Shown here one piece after another: positions 46,026 to 55,400 of a stretch of DNA of 64,000 nucleotides. The position numbers and the translations under genes are program-made. Within the stretch, counting starts at the first letter, position 1, and every line of letters starts with the position of its first letter. The notes under the pieces are model-generated. The model had not been told where the DNA came from. It searched no databases and saw only the letters and a list, made by a program, of their open reading frames with translations. This DNA is from Maribacter polysiphoniae (GTDB lineage Bacteria > Bacteroidota > Bacteroidia > Flavobacteriales > Flavobacteriaceae), in contig NZ_QGGQ01000001.1 of the NCBI RefSeq assembly GCF_003148665.1, positions 203,762-267,761 on the forward strand, read 5' to 3'.

Positions 46026-46061
46026 GGTAGTATGCTTTAGTAGTGTGCTTAAAATGAAATG

Positions 46062-46069
46062 CAAATGTA
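46062..46069 (-). promoter_or_regulatory. putative -7 box for pgk
   Basis: Minus-strand TACATTTG, about 37 bases upstream of the chosen pgk start. It supports the ATG at 46025 over the one at 46064, which it overlaps. Confidence 0.5.
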
Positions 46070-46149
46070 AAGATTTATAAGGTTCTTAAAAAAATAGGGC
46101 ACCATAATTTCATGTGTTTCGATGCATTTAATTACTTGGACAAAAGATC

Positions 46150-46157
46150 TATCTTTG
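46150..46157 (+). promoter_or_regulatory. putative -7 box for holB, adjoining the start
   Basis: TATCTTTG ends four bases before the ATG at 46162, so the message may be leaderless. No TTG at normal -33 spacing. Confidence 0.4.
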
Positions 46158-46161
46158 AACC

Positions 46162-47337
46162 ATGCTGTTCAAAGAAATTTTAGGCCTGACCCATATTAAG
46201 AACCATTTGGCCTCAAGTGCCAATGCGGGTCGTATTCCGCATGCCCAATTGTTTATAGGACCAGAAGGATCTGGCACCTTGCCAATGGCCATAGCTTATG
46301 CCCAATATATTATTTGCGGTAACCAAAATGGGGAGAACAATGGGCAAAATCAAGTATGTAACACCAAGTGTGATTCCTTTTCCCACCCTGACATGCATTT
46401 TGCCTTTCCCGTGGCGAATTCTGACAAGGTAAAAAGCCATGCCGTTAGTAACCACTACATGGAGGAATGGCGAAAATTCATCAAGGAACAACCTTATGGG
46501 AATCTTTTCGATTGGTACCGATTGATCGGTATTGAAAAAAAACAGGGGCAAATCGGTGTCGATGAGGCTTTTGACATTGTCAAAAAACTTTCCTTAAAAT
46601 CGTATGAGGGAGGTTATAAGGTGATGTTGATCTGGATGGCCGAAAAAATGAATACCGCGACGGCGAATAAACTTTTAAAACTTATTGAGGAGCCTCCAGA
46701 CAAAACGGTTTTCCTTTTGATCGCCCAAAATGAGGAACAGATCATACAGACCATTAAATCGCGATGCCAGATTTTGAATTTTCCGCCTTTGAGCGAAGAA
46801 GCCATTGCCAAAGGACTGGAAGCCAAGGGTTTATTACGGGAGGAAGCGTTACTCCTAGCGAATGAGGCCAATGGAAATTTTAACAAGGCCTTGGATTTAA
46901 TGAATAGGGATTCCGAGGATTTGGTCTTTGAAAAATGGTTTGTACAATGGGTACGAAGTGCTTTTAAAGCCCGGGGCAACAAAGCTGTTATCCACGAACT
47001 GATCCTTTGGGCCGAGGAAGTTGCAAAGACCGGCAGGGAAACCCAAAAGAAATTCCTACATTATTGTATAACGGTGATGCGTCAGGCCATGCTCATAAAT
47101 TTCAATGTTAAGGAATTGGCTTTTATGCGTATGCATATAGATGGATTTAAATTGGAAAAATTCGCTCCTTTTGTACATGAGAATAATATTTTGCCATTGG
47201 TTGCTGAGTTGGAAGAAGCCATCTACCATATTGAACGTAACGGGAACTCGAAAATAATACTAACGGATCTTTCGATTAAATTGACCCGGTTGTTACATAT
47301 CAAAGCATCACCTTATCTGGACCAGAACCCATCTTGA
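46162..47337 (+). CDS. holB: DNA polymerase III delta-prime subunit
   Basis: A 391-residue clamp-loader protein. The N-terminal AAA+ domain has a P-loop region IGPEGSGTLPMAIAYAQYI, in which the usual lysine is Thr, so ATP is probably not bound, as in other delta-prime subunits. A zinc-type Cys set follows (Cys52, Cys66, Cys70 region). LIEEPPDKTVFLLIAQNEEQIIQTIKSRCQ is the sensor 1 and SRC segment. The C-terminal helical part is family-specific. It loads the beta clamp with other subunits encoded elsewhere. The DoxX-like gene follows 11 bases later. Confidence 0.88.
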   Translation: MLFKEILGLTHIKNHLASSANAGRIPHAQLFIGPEGSGTLPMAIAYAQYIICGNQNGENNGQNQVCNTKCDSFSHPDMHFAFPVANSDKVKSHAVSNHYMEEWRKFIKEQPYGNLFDWYRLIGIEKKQGQIGVDEAFDIVKKLSLKSYEGGYKVMLIWMAEKMNTATANKLLKLIEEPPDKTVFLLIAQNEEQIIQTIKSRCQILNFPPLSEEAIAKGLEAKGLLREEALLLANEANGNFNKALDLMNRDSEDLVFEKWFVQWVRSAFKARGNKAVIHELILWAEEVAKTGRETQKKFLHYCITVMRQAMLINFNVKELAFMRMHIDGFKLEKFAPFVHENNILPLVAELEEAIYHIERNGNSKIILTDLSIKLTRLLHIKASPYLDQNPS

Positions 47338-47348
47338 ACAATTTGTAA

Positions 47349-47747
47349 ATGAAACTACTACTGCACAACATCACGGAAATACTTCTCTTATTGTTTTTGG
47401 TAATAACCTTTATTCAAAGTGGACTTGACAAGCTAACGGATTGGTCCGGCAACCTATCGTGGTTAAAGGGCCATTTTGAAAAAACCCCTTTAAAGAATGT
47501 TGTGCCTTTGCTGTTAGGTATTATATTGGTATTGGAAGTTGTCGTGGGCATCCTATGTTTTATGGGCATCTATCAGTTCGCTACCATCGGAGAAAGTGAA
47601 TTTGCTTTCTACGGAGCGATCCTATCCTGTATCGTATTACTGATGTTACTTTTCGGACAACGTGTGGCCAAGGATTATGACGGTGCAAGAACGATTGTCA
47701 TCTACTTTATGCCTACCATATTCCTGGTTTACTTACTTCAGTCCTAA
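47349..47747 (+). CDS. DoxX-like small membrane protein
   Basis: A 132-residue protein with four membrane helices (about residues 7-26, 49-72, 85-104 and 112-131). The N-terminal LLLFLVITFIQSGLDKLTDW resembles the first helix of DoxX-family proteins. Function is not settled; DoxX proteins are linked to quinone or sulphur redox chemistry. It is 11 bases after holB and convergent with the OmpH-like gene. Confidence 0.7.
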   Translation: MKLLLHNITEILLLLFLVITFIQSGLDKLTDWSGNLSWLKGHFEKTPLKNVVPLLLGIILVLEVVVGILCFMGIYQFATIGESEFAFYGAILSCIVLLMLLFGQRVAKDYDGARTIVIYFMPTIFLVYLLQS

Positions 47748-47749
47748 AA

Positions 47750-47780
47750 CAAAAAAACCCCGACTACACAGTCAGGGTTC
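47750..47780 (-). terminator. terminator of the OmpH-like gene
   Basis: Hairpin AACCC-GACT / AGTC-GGGTT with one mismatch, followed on the minus strand by a run of T. The plus strand has no T run after it, so it serves the minus-strand gene mainly. Confidence 0.75.
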
Positions 47781-47802
47781 CTAGAAATAAATATCAAACA
47801 AT

Positions 47803-48309
47803 TTATTTTTTATACTTGTCGTTAAGGATCTTTGTGATTTCCTCAGTAAGATCATTGGCATCCTTTCCGTACAATACACTACCGCCGTCACCGCCGCCAA
47901 GAATATAGGAATATGAATTGGCTTCACCATAAGCCCTGATCTCTTCTTTGACCTTGGTTACCAAACTGTCCATATCGGTTTGACCTGCCATTTGTAGTTG
48001 TTGTTCTTCTTGTTGAAGTTGTTGCCCAATGAACTGCCCTTTTTGTTGAAAAACACCATACTCCTCTTGGGCTTTTTGCTGTGACATTTTTTGTGCCTTT
48101 ACTTGAAATGCTTGTGCCTCCAATTGAAATGCTTGGGTAATACTATCTTTCTTTTTACCGAAAGCTTCCAATTTGTTTTTGTATTTGGCCTCAATATCGG
48201 TTTTCTCCTGGTAGTCTTCCATCAACTTGACATTATCGACAAATCCAATTTTCTCTTGTTGGCAAGATACCATTATCAATACCACAGCTGCCATTACTAA
48301 TTTTTTCAT
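47803..48309 (-). CDS. OmpH/Skp-like lipoprotein chaperone
   Basis: A 168-residue protein from the ATG at 48307-48309. The signal ends in VSCQQ, a lipobox-like Cys, and is followed by IGFVDNVKLMEDYQEK, the OmpH/Skp start. A Gln/Lys-rich coiled-coil (about residues 40-125) forms the tentacle region, and the C-terminal YSYILGGGDGGSVLYGKDANDLT closes the core. Skp-like proteins chaperone outer-membrane proteins. A lipid anchor would be unlike E. coli Skp. A TAnnTTTG box lies about 50 bases upstream. An in-frame ATG 132 bases upstream is rejected because the signal would no longer be N-terminal. Confidence 0.85.
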   Translation of the reverse strand: MKKLVMAAVVLIMVSCQQEKIGFVDNVKLMEDYQEKTDIEAKYKNKLEAFGKKKDSITQAFQLEAQAFQVKAQKMSQQKAQEEYGVFQQKGQFIGQQLQQEEQQLQMAGQTDMDSLVTKVKEEIRAYGEANSYSYILGGGDGGSVLYGKDANDLTEEITKILNDKYKK

Positions 48310-48622
48310 TTTGTATAATTTAAATTCCCGCTTAAAAAAGGTTGGTTTTTTGAATTGGGCAAAAATAGGAAAGCTTTTTAGAACTTTTACTTTAATTATA
48401 TAATTTGTGAATTTATCGCACCCCATGTATTTAGCCTTCAAAAATGTGCACCATCCTTCAATTTTTATTGTATAAGTTATATCTATGGATTTATGTTGTT
48501 TTGATTTATAAACTCTATTGGTTTTGACCCTCTAAAACAAGCGTACAGCGCAATAAACAAAATCGAACACCCAGTAACACCCTTGTGTCTAAAAGCGCTG
48601 CCAAAAAGCCTTAAAATAAGTT
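48310..48622. other. 313-base intergenic region upstream of the OmpH-like gene
   Basis: No gene seen. Holds the -7 box of the OmpH-like gene (minus-strand TATTTTTG at 48360-48367). No clear terminator for the methyltransferase gene upstream was found. Confidence 0.45.
48360..48367 (-). promoter_or_regulatory. putative -7 box for the OmpH-like gene
   Basis: Minus-strand TATTTTTG, about 51 bases upstream of the ATG at 48309. Confidence 0.4.
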
Positions 48623-49450
48623 TTATTGCCTTTTAAGGATATAAATATGGGAAGAATACTCCCGGCTACCCAAGGCTTTTAAATTGGACCACAATCCAAC
48701 CGCAAACGCCCTCACATAATTTTGGTTTCCCGTTTTATATTTTTCAGAAAGCAATGAAACATAAAAGGAATCAAAAAGCATGGGCTTCACCTGAACGACT
48801 TTCATACCTTGTTTGCCAAATAACTTTTCAATGGACATTTTGGAAAAATGCCAAAGGTGTCTTGGTACATCATAAGCCGCCCAGAATTCTTTATAGTGTT
48901 GCGCATCATAGGATTTGAAATTAGGGACAGCGACAACAAGTGTTCCATCTTCGGAAAGTACCGAAACCAAATTTTTGATCTGTTCCTCCAGATTTGGCAA
49001 ATGCTCTAAAACATGCCAAAGGGTAACCACCCCATAATTCTTTTCCAAAACAGCATCCAAATCGGAATTCAATTCCACCCCTTTTTCCGCTGCCCTATTC
49101 CGGGCATCCAGGTTGGGCTCCACACCTTCAACGTGCCAATTGTTTTTTTGGGCCTTTAAAAGAAAATCACCGGTCCCTGCACCAACATCCAATAAGGTTC
49201 TATTTCCACTACTGTACTTTTCTATAAGTGCCACCTTTTTATGAAGGCTGTACTTTTTTACCCGTTGATAAAGTTTTTCCACTACGGTTTCTTTGGCATC
49301 AGTATGTGAAATATAGTTTTCACTTTTATAATACACGTCCAAATTTTTGGGCTGTGGTTGGGTAGACAACATCTGCAACACGGAATCATGAACAAGTTCA
49401 AAATCCTCCCCCGTAACAGAATAATCCTTAGTTTTTAAATATGGTTTCAT
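48623..49450 (-). CDS. class I SAM-dependent methyltransferase
   Basis: A 275-residue methyltransferase. It has motif I LLDVGAGTGDFLL (about residues 91-103), VEGVEPN with the acidic ribose contact, and GVVTLWHVLEHLPN. The segment ending in WAAYDVPRHLWHFS is typical of methyltransferases found near ubiquinone/menaquinone or glycan genes. Substrate unknown. It overlaps the upstream lipoprotein gene by 23 bases, and together they follow mnmG. Confidence 0.85.
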   Translation of the reverse strand: MKPYLKTKDYSVTGEDFELVHDSVLQMLSTQPQPKNLDVYYKSENYISHTDAKETVVEKLYQRVKKYSLHKKVALIEKYSSGNRTLLDVGAGTGDFLLKAQKNNWHVEGVEPNLDARNRAAEKGVELNSDLDAVLEKNYGVVTLWHVLEHLPNLEEQIKNLVSVLSEDGTLVVAVPNFKSYDAQHYKEFWAAYDVPRHLWHFSKMSIEKLFGKQGMKVVQVKPMLFDSFYVSLLSEKYKTGNQNYVRAFAVGLWSNLKALGSREYSSHIYILKRQ

Positions 49451-49988
49451 TATAATTGTGCGTAGACAAATATTCGTTTTTAAGATCTCGAAGATACTTT
49501 AAAACCATTTCACGTGAAAGCGAATCGATATGTAAACAATCCTTTTCCAAATCACTGTAAACCTCTATCGCAATATACCAATGACCCTTTCTTGAAACGG
49601 TATTGTCCTCATCCGAAAAGATGGAATCCATGTCATCATTGCCCAAAGCGGCATTTACAAACACATCCATTACCACAGGAAAAAGGTTCAAGGCTTTATC
49701 CGAAATTTCCACTTCATAAAATGAAAAAAAGTACTGTTCCCCCTCAATGGCAAAAGGAACATCATCATAAACATTTTCATTATCCAATGCAAACTTGGTG
49801 TCCACAAAATTATAGAACCCATTGGCTTCCTTGGGGTCCTCGAAAACAAACATTTCCCTTTTTGGCAATGTTCTTTGGAAAGACTTACCACGGGTAATTC
49901 TGTAATCATCAATATCAGGCGCAATTCGTAAAGGGATGCATGAAGTAAAAAACAAAACAAGCAATACTCCAGAAAAAACAATTCTCAT
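49428..49988 (-). CDS. small lipoprotein, function unknown
   Basis: A 186-residue protein from the ATG at 49986-49988. The signal ends in FFTSC (Cys17). The body contains PDIDDYRITRGKSFQRTLPKR and FYNFVDTKFALDNENVYDDVPF but no domain that I recognise. An ATG 81 bases upstream would place the signal internally and is rejected. A 12-base parS-like core (TTTCACGTGAAA, 49508-49519) is inside the coding region. It overlaps the methyltransferase gene by 23 bases. Confidence 0.78.
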   Translation of the reverse strand: MRIVFSGVLLVLFFTSCIPLRIAPDIDDYRITRGKSFQRTLPKREMFVFEDPKEANGFYNFVDTKFALDNENVYDDVPFAIEGEQYFFSFYEVEISDKALNLFPVVMDVFVNAALGNDDMDSIFSDEDNTVSRKGHWYIAIEVYSDLEKDCLHIDSLSREMVLKYLRDLKNEYLSTHNYNETIFKN

Positions 49989-50106
49989 TTCAATGTTTTG
50001 ATTACCTCTAGACCTATCAAAAATCAAGCCATTCCAATCGTTGGCCTGACCAGGAAAACAACAACACAAACAATAAAATGGACTAGGTGATTCTATTTAA
50101 ATCTTT

Positions 50107-50128
50107 AATTGTTCCACGTGGAACAATT
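50107..50128. other. parS-like palindrome downstream of mnmG
   Basis: A perfect 22-base palindrome with the core TGTTCCACGTGGAACA at 50110-50125. It differs from the widely used ParB site TGTTTCACGTGAAACA by one symmetric pair of bases. It lies six bases beyond the mnmG stop. ParB (Spo0J) would bind such sites near the replication origin. Confidence 0.7.
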
Positions 50129-50133
50129 TGTGC

Positions 50134-52002
50134 TCACCTTCCCATATACACCAAAAGCACACTGATATCCGACGGAGAGACTCCACTAATGCGCGAGGCT
50201 TGTGAGATGGTAACAGGCCTAATGGCCTCCAATTTTTCCCGCGCTTCAAAGGAGAGCGATTTCAATTTCCTGTAATCGAAATTATCAGGGATTTTGACAT
50301 TCTCCAGGCGATGCAATTTATCCGCATTGTTCTTTTCCTTCTCAATATATCCAGCATACTTAATTTGGATTTCAGCCTGCTCCATTTCTTCCCTTCCCAA
50401 ATCATTCTCGGCTACATAATCAGAAACAGATTTTAATTCCATCATATGCTCCATAGTAACATTTGGCCTGGAAAAAACTTTGAACATTTTATCTGATTGC
50501 TTAACCAAGGATGAATTAACACGGTCCAAAATAGGATTAATATCCTCTGGAATCACACTGGTTTTCTTAAAGAAAGAAACCAATGCAGCAGATCTACGTT
50601 CCTTTTCTTCCCTACGTTTTAAACGATCTTCAGAAGCCAAACCTATGGCATAACTCTTCGGCGTTAAACGTAAATCAGCATTATCCTGGCGCAAAAGAGT
50701 CCTATATTCCGCTCTAGAAGTAAACATCCGATATGGTTCTTCCGTTCCCTTTGTAATCAAATCATCGATAAGGACTCCAATATAAGCCTCATCCCTTTTT
50801 AAAATAAATGGCTCTTTTTCGTTTAATTTTAAGTGTGCATTTATACCTGCCATCAAACCCTGGGAGGCTGCCTCTTCATATCCCGTAGTGCCATTGATCT
50901 GTCCCGCGAAATACAAATTTTCGACAAGTTTTGTTTCTAAGGTATGCTTCAATTGGGTGGGTGGAAAGTAATCGTATTCTATGGCATACCCTGGTCTAAA
51001 GAATTTCACTTTTTCAAAACCTACAACTGACCGAAGTGCTTTAAATTGCACATCTTCTGGAAGCGATGTGGAGAAACCATTGACATAAACCTCAACCGTA
51101 TCCCAACCCTCAGGTTCTACAAATAATTGATGACTGTCCTTATCGGCAAATCGATTGATCTTATCCTCAATAGACGGACAATAACGAGGTCCAATACTTT
51201 TAATTCGACCATTGAACATCGGAGAGCGATCAAAGCCTTCCTTCAATAGATCATGAACCAAGGTACTCGTATGACTCATATAACAATCCCGTTGTTCTGT
51301 AAGCACAGGTGTGTCCAAATAAGAAAATTTCTCTGGAATGGCATCCCCAGGTTGGACAATCATTTTGGAATAATCCAAAGAGCGACCATCAACCCTGGGT
51401 GGTGTACCTGTTTTCATTCGACCACTTTCAAAACCTAATTTCGTAAGTTGTTCGGTTATTCCCGTAGCCGCCTTTTCCCCGGCCCGACCACCGCCAAATT
51501 GTTTGTCCCCGATATGGATTAAGCCGTTTAAGAAAGTACCATTGGTCAACACCACAGCTTTACCTCGAATATCAATACCCAAGGAAGTCTTAACCCCAAC
51601 CACTTTGTTCCCTTCCAACAACAAGCCTTGAATCATCTCCTGATAGAAATCAACATTTGGAGTACGTTCCAAAGCCAATCGCCATTCTTCTGCAAAACGC
51701 ATTCGGTCACTTTGTACCCTAGGGCTCCACATTGCAGGACCTTTGGATTTGTTAAGCATTTTAAACTGTATGGCGGACTTGTCAGAAATGATTCCACTAT
51801 ATCCTCCTAAGGCATCTATCTCCCGAACAATTTGTCCCTTAGCAATTCCGCCCATAGCAGGATTACAAGACATTTGTCCAATGGTTTGTAGGTTCATCGT
51901 AGCCAATAAGGTTTTAGAACCCATATTCGCAGCAGCTGCAGCAGCCTCCGCCCCGGCGTGACCACCTCCTACAACTATAACATCATATACTTCTCCAAAC
52001 AT
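50134..52002 (-). CDS. mnmG: tRNA uridine-5-carboxymethylaminomethyl(34) synthesis enzyme MnmG (GidA)
   Basis: A 622-residue FAD enzyme that, with MnmE, adds the carboxymethylaminomethyl group to U34 of some tRNAs. It has the FAD site VVGGGHAGAEAAAAAANMG, NPAMGGIAKGQIVREIDALGG, the segment FGGGRAGEKAATG, MKTGTPPRVDGRS, CPSIEDKI and the final GVSPSDISVLLVYMGR. Length is normal. The gene starts four bases after ybeY ends. It is flanked on both sides by parS-like palindromes, recalling the origin-linked position of gidA in many bacteria. Confidence 0.97.
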   Translation of the reverse strand: MFGEVYDVIVVGGGHAGAEAAAAAANMGSKTLLATMNLQTIGQMSCNPAMGGIAKGQIVREIDALGGYSGIISDKSAIQFKMLNKSKGPAMWSPRVQSDRMRFAEEWRLALERTPNVDFYQEMIQGLLLEGNKVVGVKTSLGIDIRGKAVVLTNGTFLNGLIHIGDKQFGGGRAGEKAATGITEQLTKLGFESGRMKTGTPPRVDGRSLDYSKMIVQPGDAIPEKFSYLDTPVLTEQRDCYMSHTSTLVHDLLKEGFDRSPMFNGRIKSIGPRYCPSIEDKINRFADKDSHQLFVEPEGWDTVEVYVNGFSTSLPEDVQFKALRSVVGFEKVKFFRPGYAIEYDYFPPTQLKHTLETKLVENLYFAGQINGTTGYEEAASQGLMAGINAHLKLNEKEPFILKRDEAYIGVLIDDLITKGTEEPYRMFTSRAEYRTLLRQDNADLRLTPKSYAIGLASEDRLKRREEKERRSAALVSFFKKTSVIPEDINPILDRVNSSLVKQSDKMFKVFSRPNVTMEHMMELKSVSDYVAENDLGREEMEQAEIQIKYAGYIEKEKNNADKLHRLENVKIPDNFDYRKLKSLSFEAREKLEAIRPVTISQASRISGVSPSDISVLLVYMGR

Positions 52003-52006
52003 AACT

Positions 52007-52429
52007 TTACATTTGTTCCACGTGGAACAATTTAATTTTTTCTTCTTCCTTAGTCCGCATCATCTTTATATCCTCTTCATTCTTATCATTATAATCCATG
52101 ATGTGTAAAAGACCATGGGACATAACACGCAATAATTCCATTTTAAAAGACCCCTTAAAAGAATCGGCATTCTCTCTAACACGTTCTATGGAAATAAAAA
52201 TATCAGCGCTAATGATATCTCCATTTCTATAATCAAAGGTGATAATATCAGTATATGTATCGTGATATAAATATTGCTGATTTACGTTTAATAAGTACTC
52301 GTCATCACAGAAAATATAATTAATATCCCCTACCTCAAAAGACTCAGTTTCTATCACCCTATTTATCCAATGGATATACTTGGGTGCTGATTCTAACTTA
52401 AAATTCGTTTCATAGAAAATATTAATCAT
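52007..52429 (-). CDS. ybeY: rRNA maturation endonuclease YbeY
   Basis: A 140-residue metal-dependent endonuclease of 16S rRNA 3' processing and ribosome quality control. The active-site segment reads HGLLHIMDYND; the third His of the usual H-x3-H-x5-H is Asp here, which I believe is common in Bacteroidota. It overlaps the DUF4175 gene by eight bases. Its last codons (Phe-His-Val-Glu-Gln) are themselves part of a parS-like palindrome, so the C-terminal sequence is partly shaped by that site. Confidence 0.93.
   Translation of the reverse strand: MINIFYETNFKLESAPKYIHWINRVIETESFEVGDINYIFCDDEYLLNVNQQYLYHDTYTDIITFDYRNGDIISADIFISIERVRENADSFKGSFKMELLRVMSHGLLHIMDYNDKNEEDIKMMRTKEEEKIKLFHVEQM
52013..52030. 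other. parS-like palindrome inside the end of ybeY
   Basis: TGTTCCACGTGGAACA at 52014-52029, extending to an 18-base perfect palindrome. It is identical in core to the site at 50110, and is coding DNA for the last ybeY residues, just upstream of mnmG. Confidence 0.7.
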
Positions 52430-55400
52430 CCTTTTCGAAATATTCCTTAACCTTAATTTGAAAATTTTGGCGCAAAGGTAATGCTTGTCTATTTAATATT
52501 TCGGTGTCGTTCCTATAATTGTCCAGTATACTAGGCCGACTTAATATGGGGTTTTTGAAAGTATCTAGATTAGAATTACTTTTCCTTTCAGATTTTTTTC
52601 CCTTCGTAAGCGCAGCATCCTCCAATTTCAACAATTCGTGTTCAATGTTATTGATTTTGTTTAGTGCCCTATTGGTAACACCATTTTCTATCAGGTCATT
52701 CTCAAAATCCTCCATTTGTTTCAACAACTTTTCTCCTAATTTTCGATCATCATTATTGATCATGTCATTTAACTGCTTTCCTAATTCCTGTCTTAGGATT
52801 TGCTGTTCCTTATAAATCTCATAGATTTCCTTTAAATCGGATTCACTCATTCCCGAACCACTATCCGGCCCCTTGCCATTGGCACCAGAACCTTTATTAT
52901 TTTCCTGTGTGTCTCCCTTCCCATTTCCATCACCTATACCATTATTCCCGGAATCACCATCTTCCCCTTGTTCACCTTTTCCTTTCTCTCCAGCATTCGG
53001 TTTAGATCCCTTAGAATCGCCTAAGCCATTTAACTTTTCCTTTAAACTACCTTGGCCTTTAATAATATCCGGTAATTGAAAGCCCTTTTCCCCTTTTCCC
53101 GATCCTGAACTAGGCATCATACTTTGTTGCATGTTATCCAAAATATTGGCAAGAAAATCCGCTAAACCATTACTTGCATTCAATACATACTTTTGATAGG
53201 ATACACCTTGATACATCTGGTTTTCAGCAATACTCTCCAAAGACTTATCAATATTATAATATACTTCAGTGATCTGTTCATTAACATATTCAGATAACTC
53301 TGCTCTTCGCAACGACAATGAAAACAAACTATCATCAATATGTTCAAAGAGCCTTCTTAACTCATGCTGCTTTTTGATGGTACCTGAAAAATCGGCAATT
53401 TCAAGATCCGATTCTTCCAACACATCAAACAACTTTTCTTGTTTAAAAGAAAATATAACCAGATTATCCAGAATTTGTCTAAGCATTTCGGCATCCTCCG
53501 TAATGGTAGAACCATCTCCGGATTCGGATGTGGAAGCGCTTAACTTTTCGGACATTTCTTTCATTTTTTGAGCAGCCGATTTTTGTTTGTTCTTAATATC
53601 ATTGTCTTTTTGAGGATCGGAAGCTTTATCATCCCCACTTCCCGCTTGCTTTTCGATTTCTTTTAGTGCATCTTGTTGGTCTTCTTTGATGGATTTCTCC
53701 TTTTCTTTATCAATATCAAATGACAAAGGTTTCTTCAAATTTTCATTATCCTTTTGAAGTTCTTCCAATTCATCCATCACCTCTTCAAACCCTTCATTCA
53801 ATTCCTCCTGACTTTTTTGTTGTAATGGTAATTCCCTTTCCTCCTCAGATAACGTTTCTTGTTTTTCTGCCAATTTATTAAGATCACTAGCTAACTGAGC
53901 CGCTTTTTCAGTTACATAATATCTTTTGGTTAGTTCCAACAACTGTTCAAGATTGCGTTTGCCATTCTGTTGTTTTTTACCCAATTCCTCCAATCGTCGA
54001 CTGAGTTCCTCCTTATCTATTTTATCTGCAATCTTTTTAAGCTCCTCCAACAACCGCTCATTCTTTTTGGCTTCCAATTCCTGGCGTTCCAAACGTTCTT
54101 GAAGCAGTTTATTACGTTCATTATTATCAGAAGACTTCTGTAAATTATCTTTTAACTGATCACTGAACTTCTGCATCAATTGCTCTTGTTGTTCCTGCTT
54201 ATTTAAAAAATCCCTGATTTCATTTTGATCATTGAAATTCAGGATATTCTTTTCCTTTTGTACTTTGTTAATTCTTTCGAGTACTTTATCCTGTTCCTCC
54301 AACTTATCCAAGGTTCGGTCCATATTCTTAATAATGGCCTCTTGATCTTCAAGTGCTTTCTTTTCCAATTCTGACTGATTCAACAAACGGGATTCAAAAA
54401 CGTTACTTGAAACCATCTTACCCCCATGAATGGCATCATTGTCAACAACCCTAAAAAAATATTGATAGTCCACATTTTCCTTTAAATCCAAACCAGAAGG
54501 AAAAGTATAATAAAACTGGTGGAAATTAGTTTTCGGTTTGCTAAGAATCAAACTTTGTGAAGATTGATCCTTCCCTTTTTCAAACCAAACCACCTCAACA
54601 CGATTGAGTCCATAATCATCGGAGGATTCACCAACGAAATACGATTGATTCGGATTCAAGCTATCCAAAACCTGCTCTACTTTAATTTTAGGATAAGTAT
54701 CCTTTTTAACGGTCAGGACAAAACTTAATTTTTCGTAATCGGTAACATTCTTATTGGAAGATGTAATTTCATACTCATAAGTATTATAGATATGATTGGA
54801 CAACATAAAACCTTCAGGGGAACCACTGAAATTCCAAACGGTATCTTTATCGATCATGTGTACTTCCTCCGTATTATTCCCGATGATCTTCCATGTCGCC
54901 AAGGTTCCTTCCGGTACTATTGCATTCCCGGTACTTTTAAGAACCTCATCCTGAAGATATAAATATGCCGGGTACTTGAACCTAACTTGAAAATTTTGGA
55001 TTTTGGGTGTCTTTAACACATTTAAATGATACATCTCCGAGGCTACATCACCGGAAAAAAATTGAAAATCACAACTTTCCAATGGAGGTGAAAAGGTATG
55101 TTGGAATTCATTATTATCTTCCTGAAGAATAAGCTCCTTTCCATTTATCCTAATAAATACAGCATCTGGACGTACATCCCCTTGGGTAGTGACCTTAATC
55201 GTATACGATTTATCTTCCAAAACATTAAGGTCCCTTGTTATAAGTTCAAAGGAAAATGGAGCTGGTGGGGCATAAGCCAAATCATAATTTACCACCCTGG
55301 TATACGTACTGAAAAAAGAACCCCAATTACCACTTAAATAAATCAATCCCACCAAGAACAAGGGTACTCCAAAATACTTTATATACTTTAAATTCTCCTT

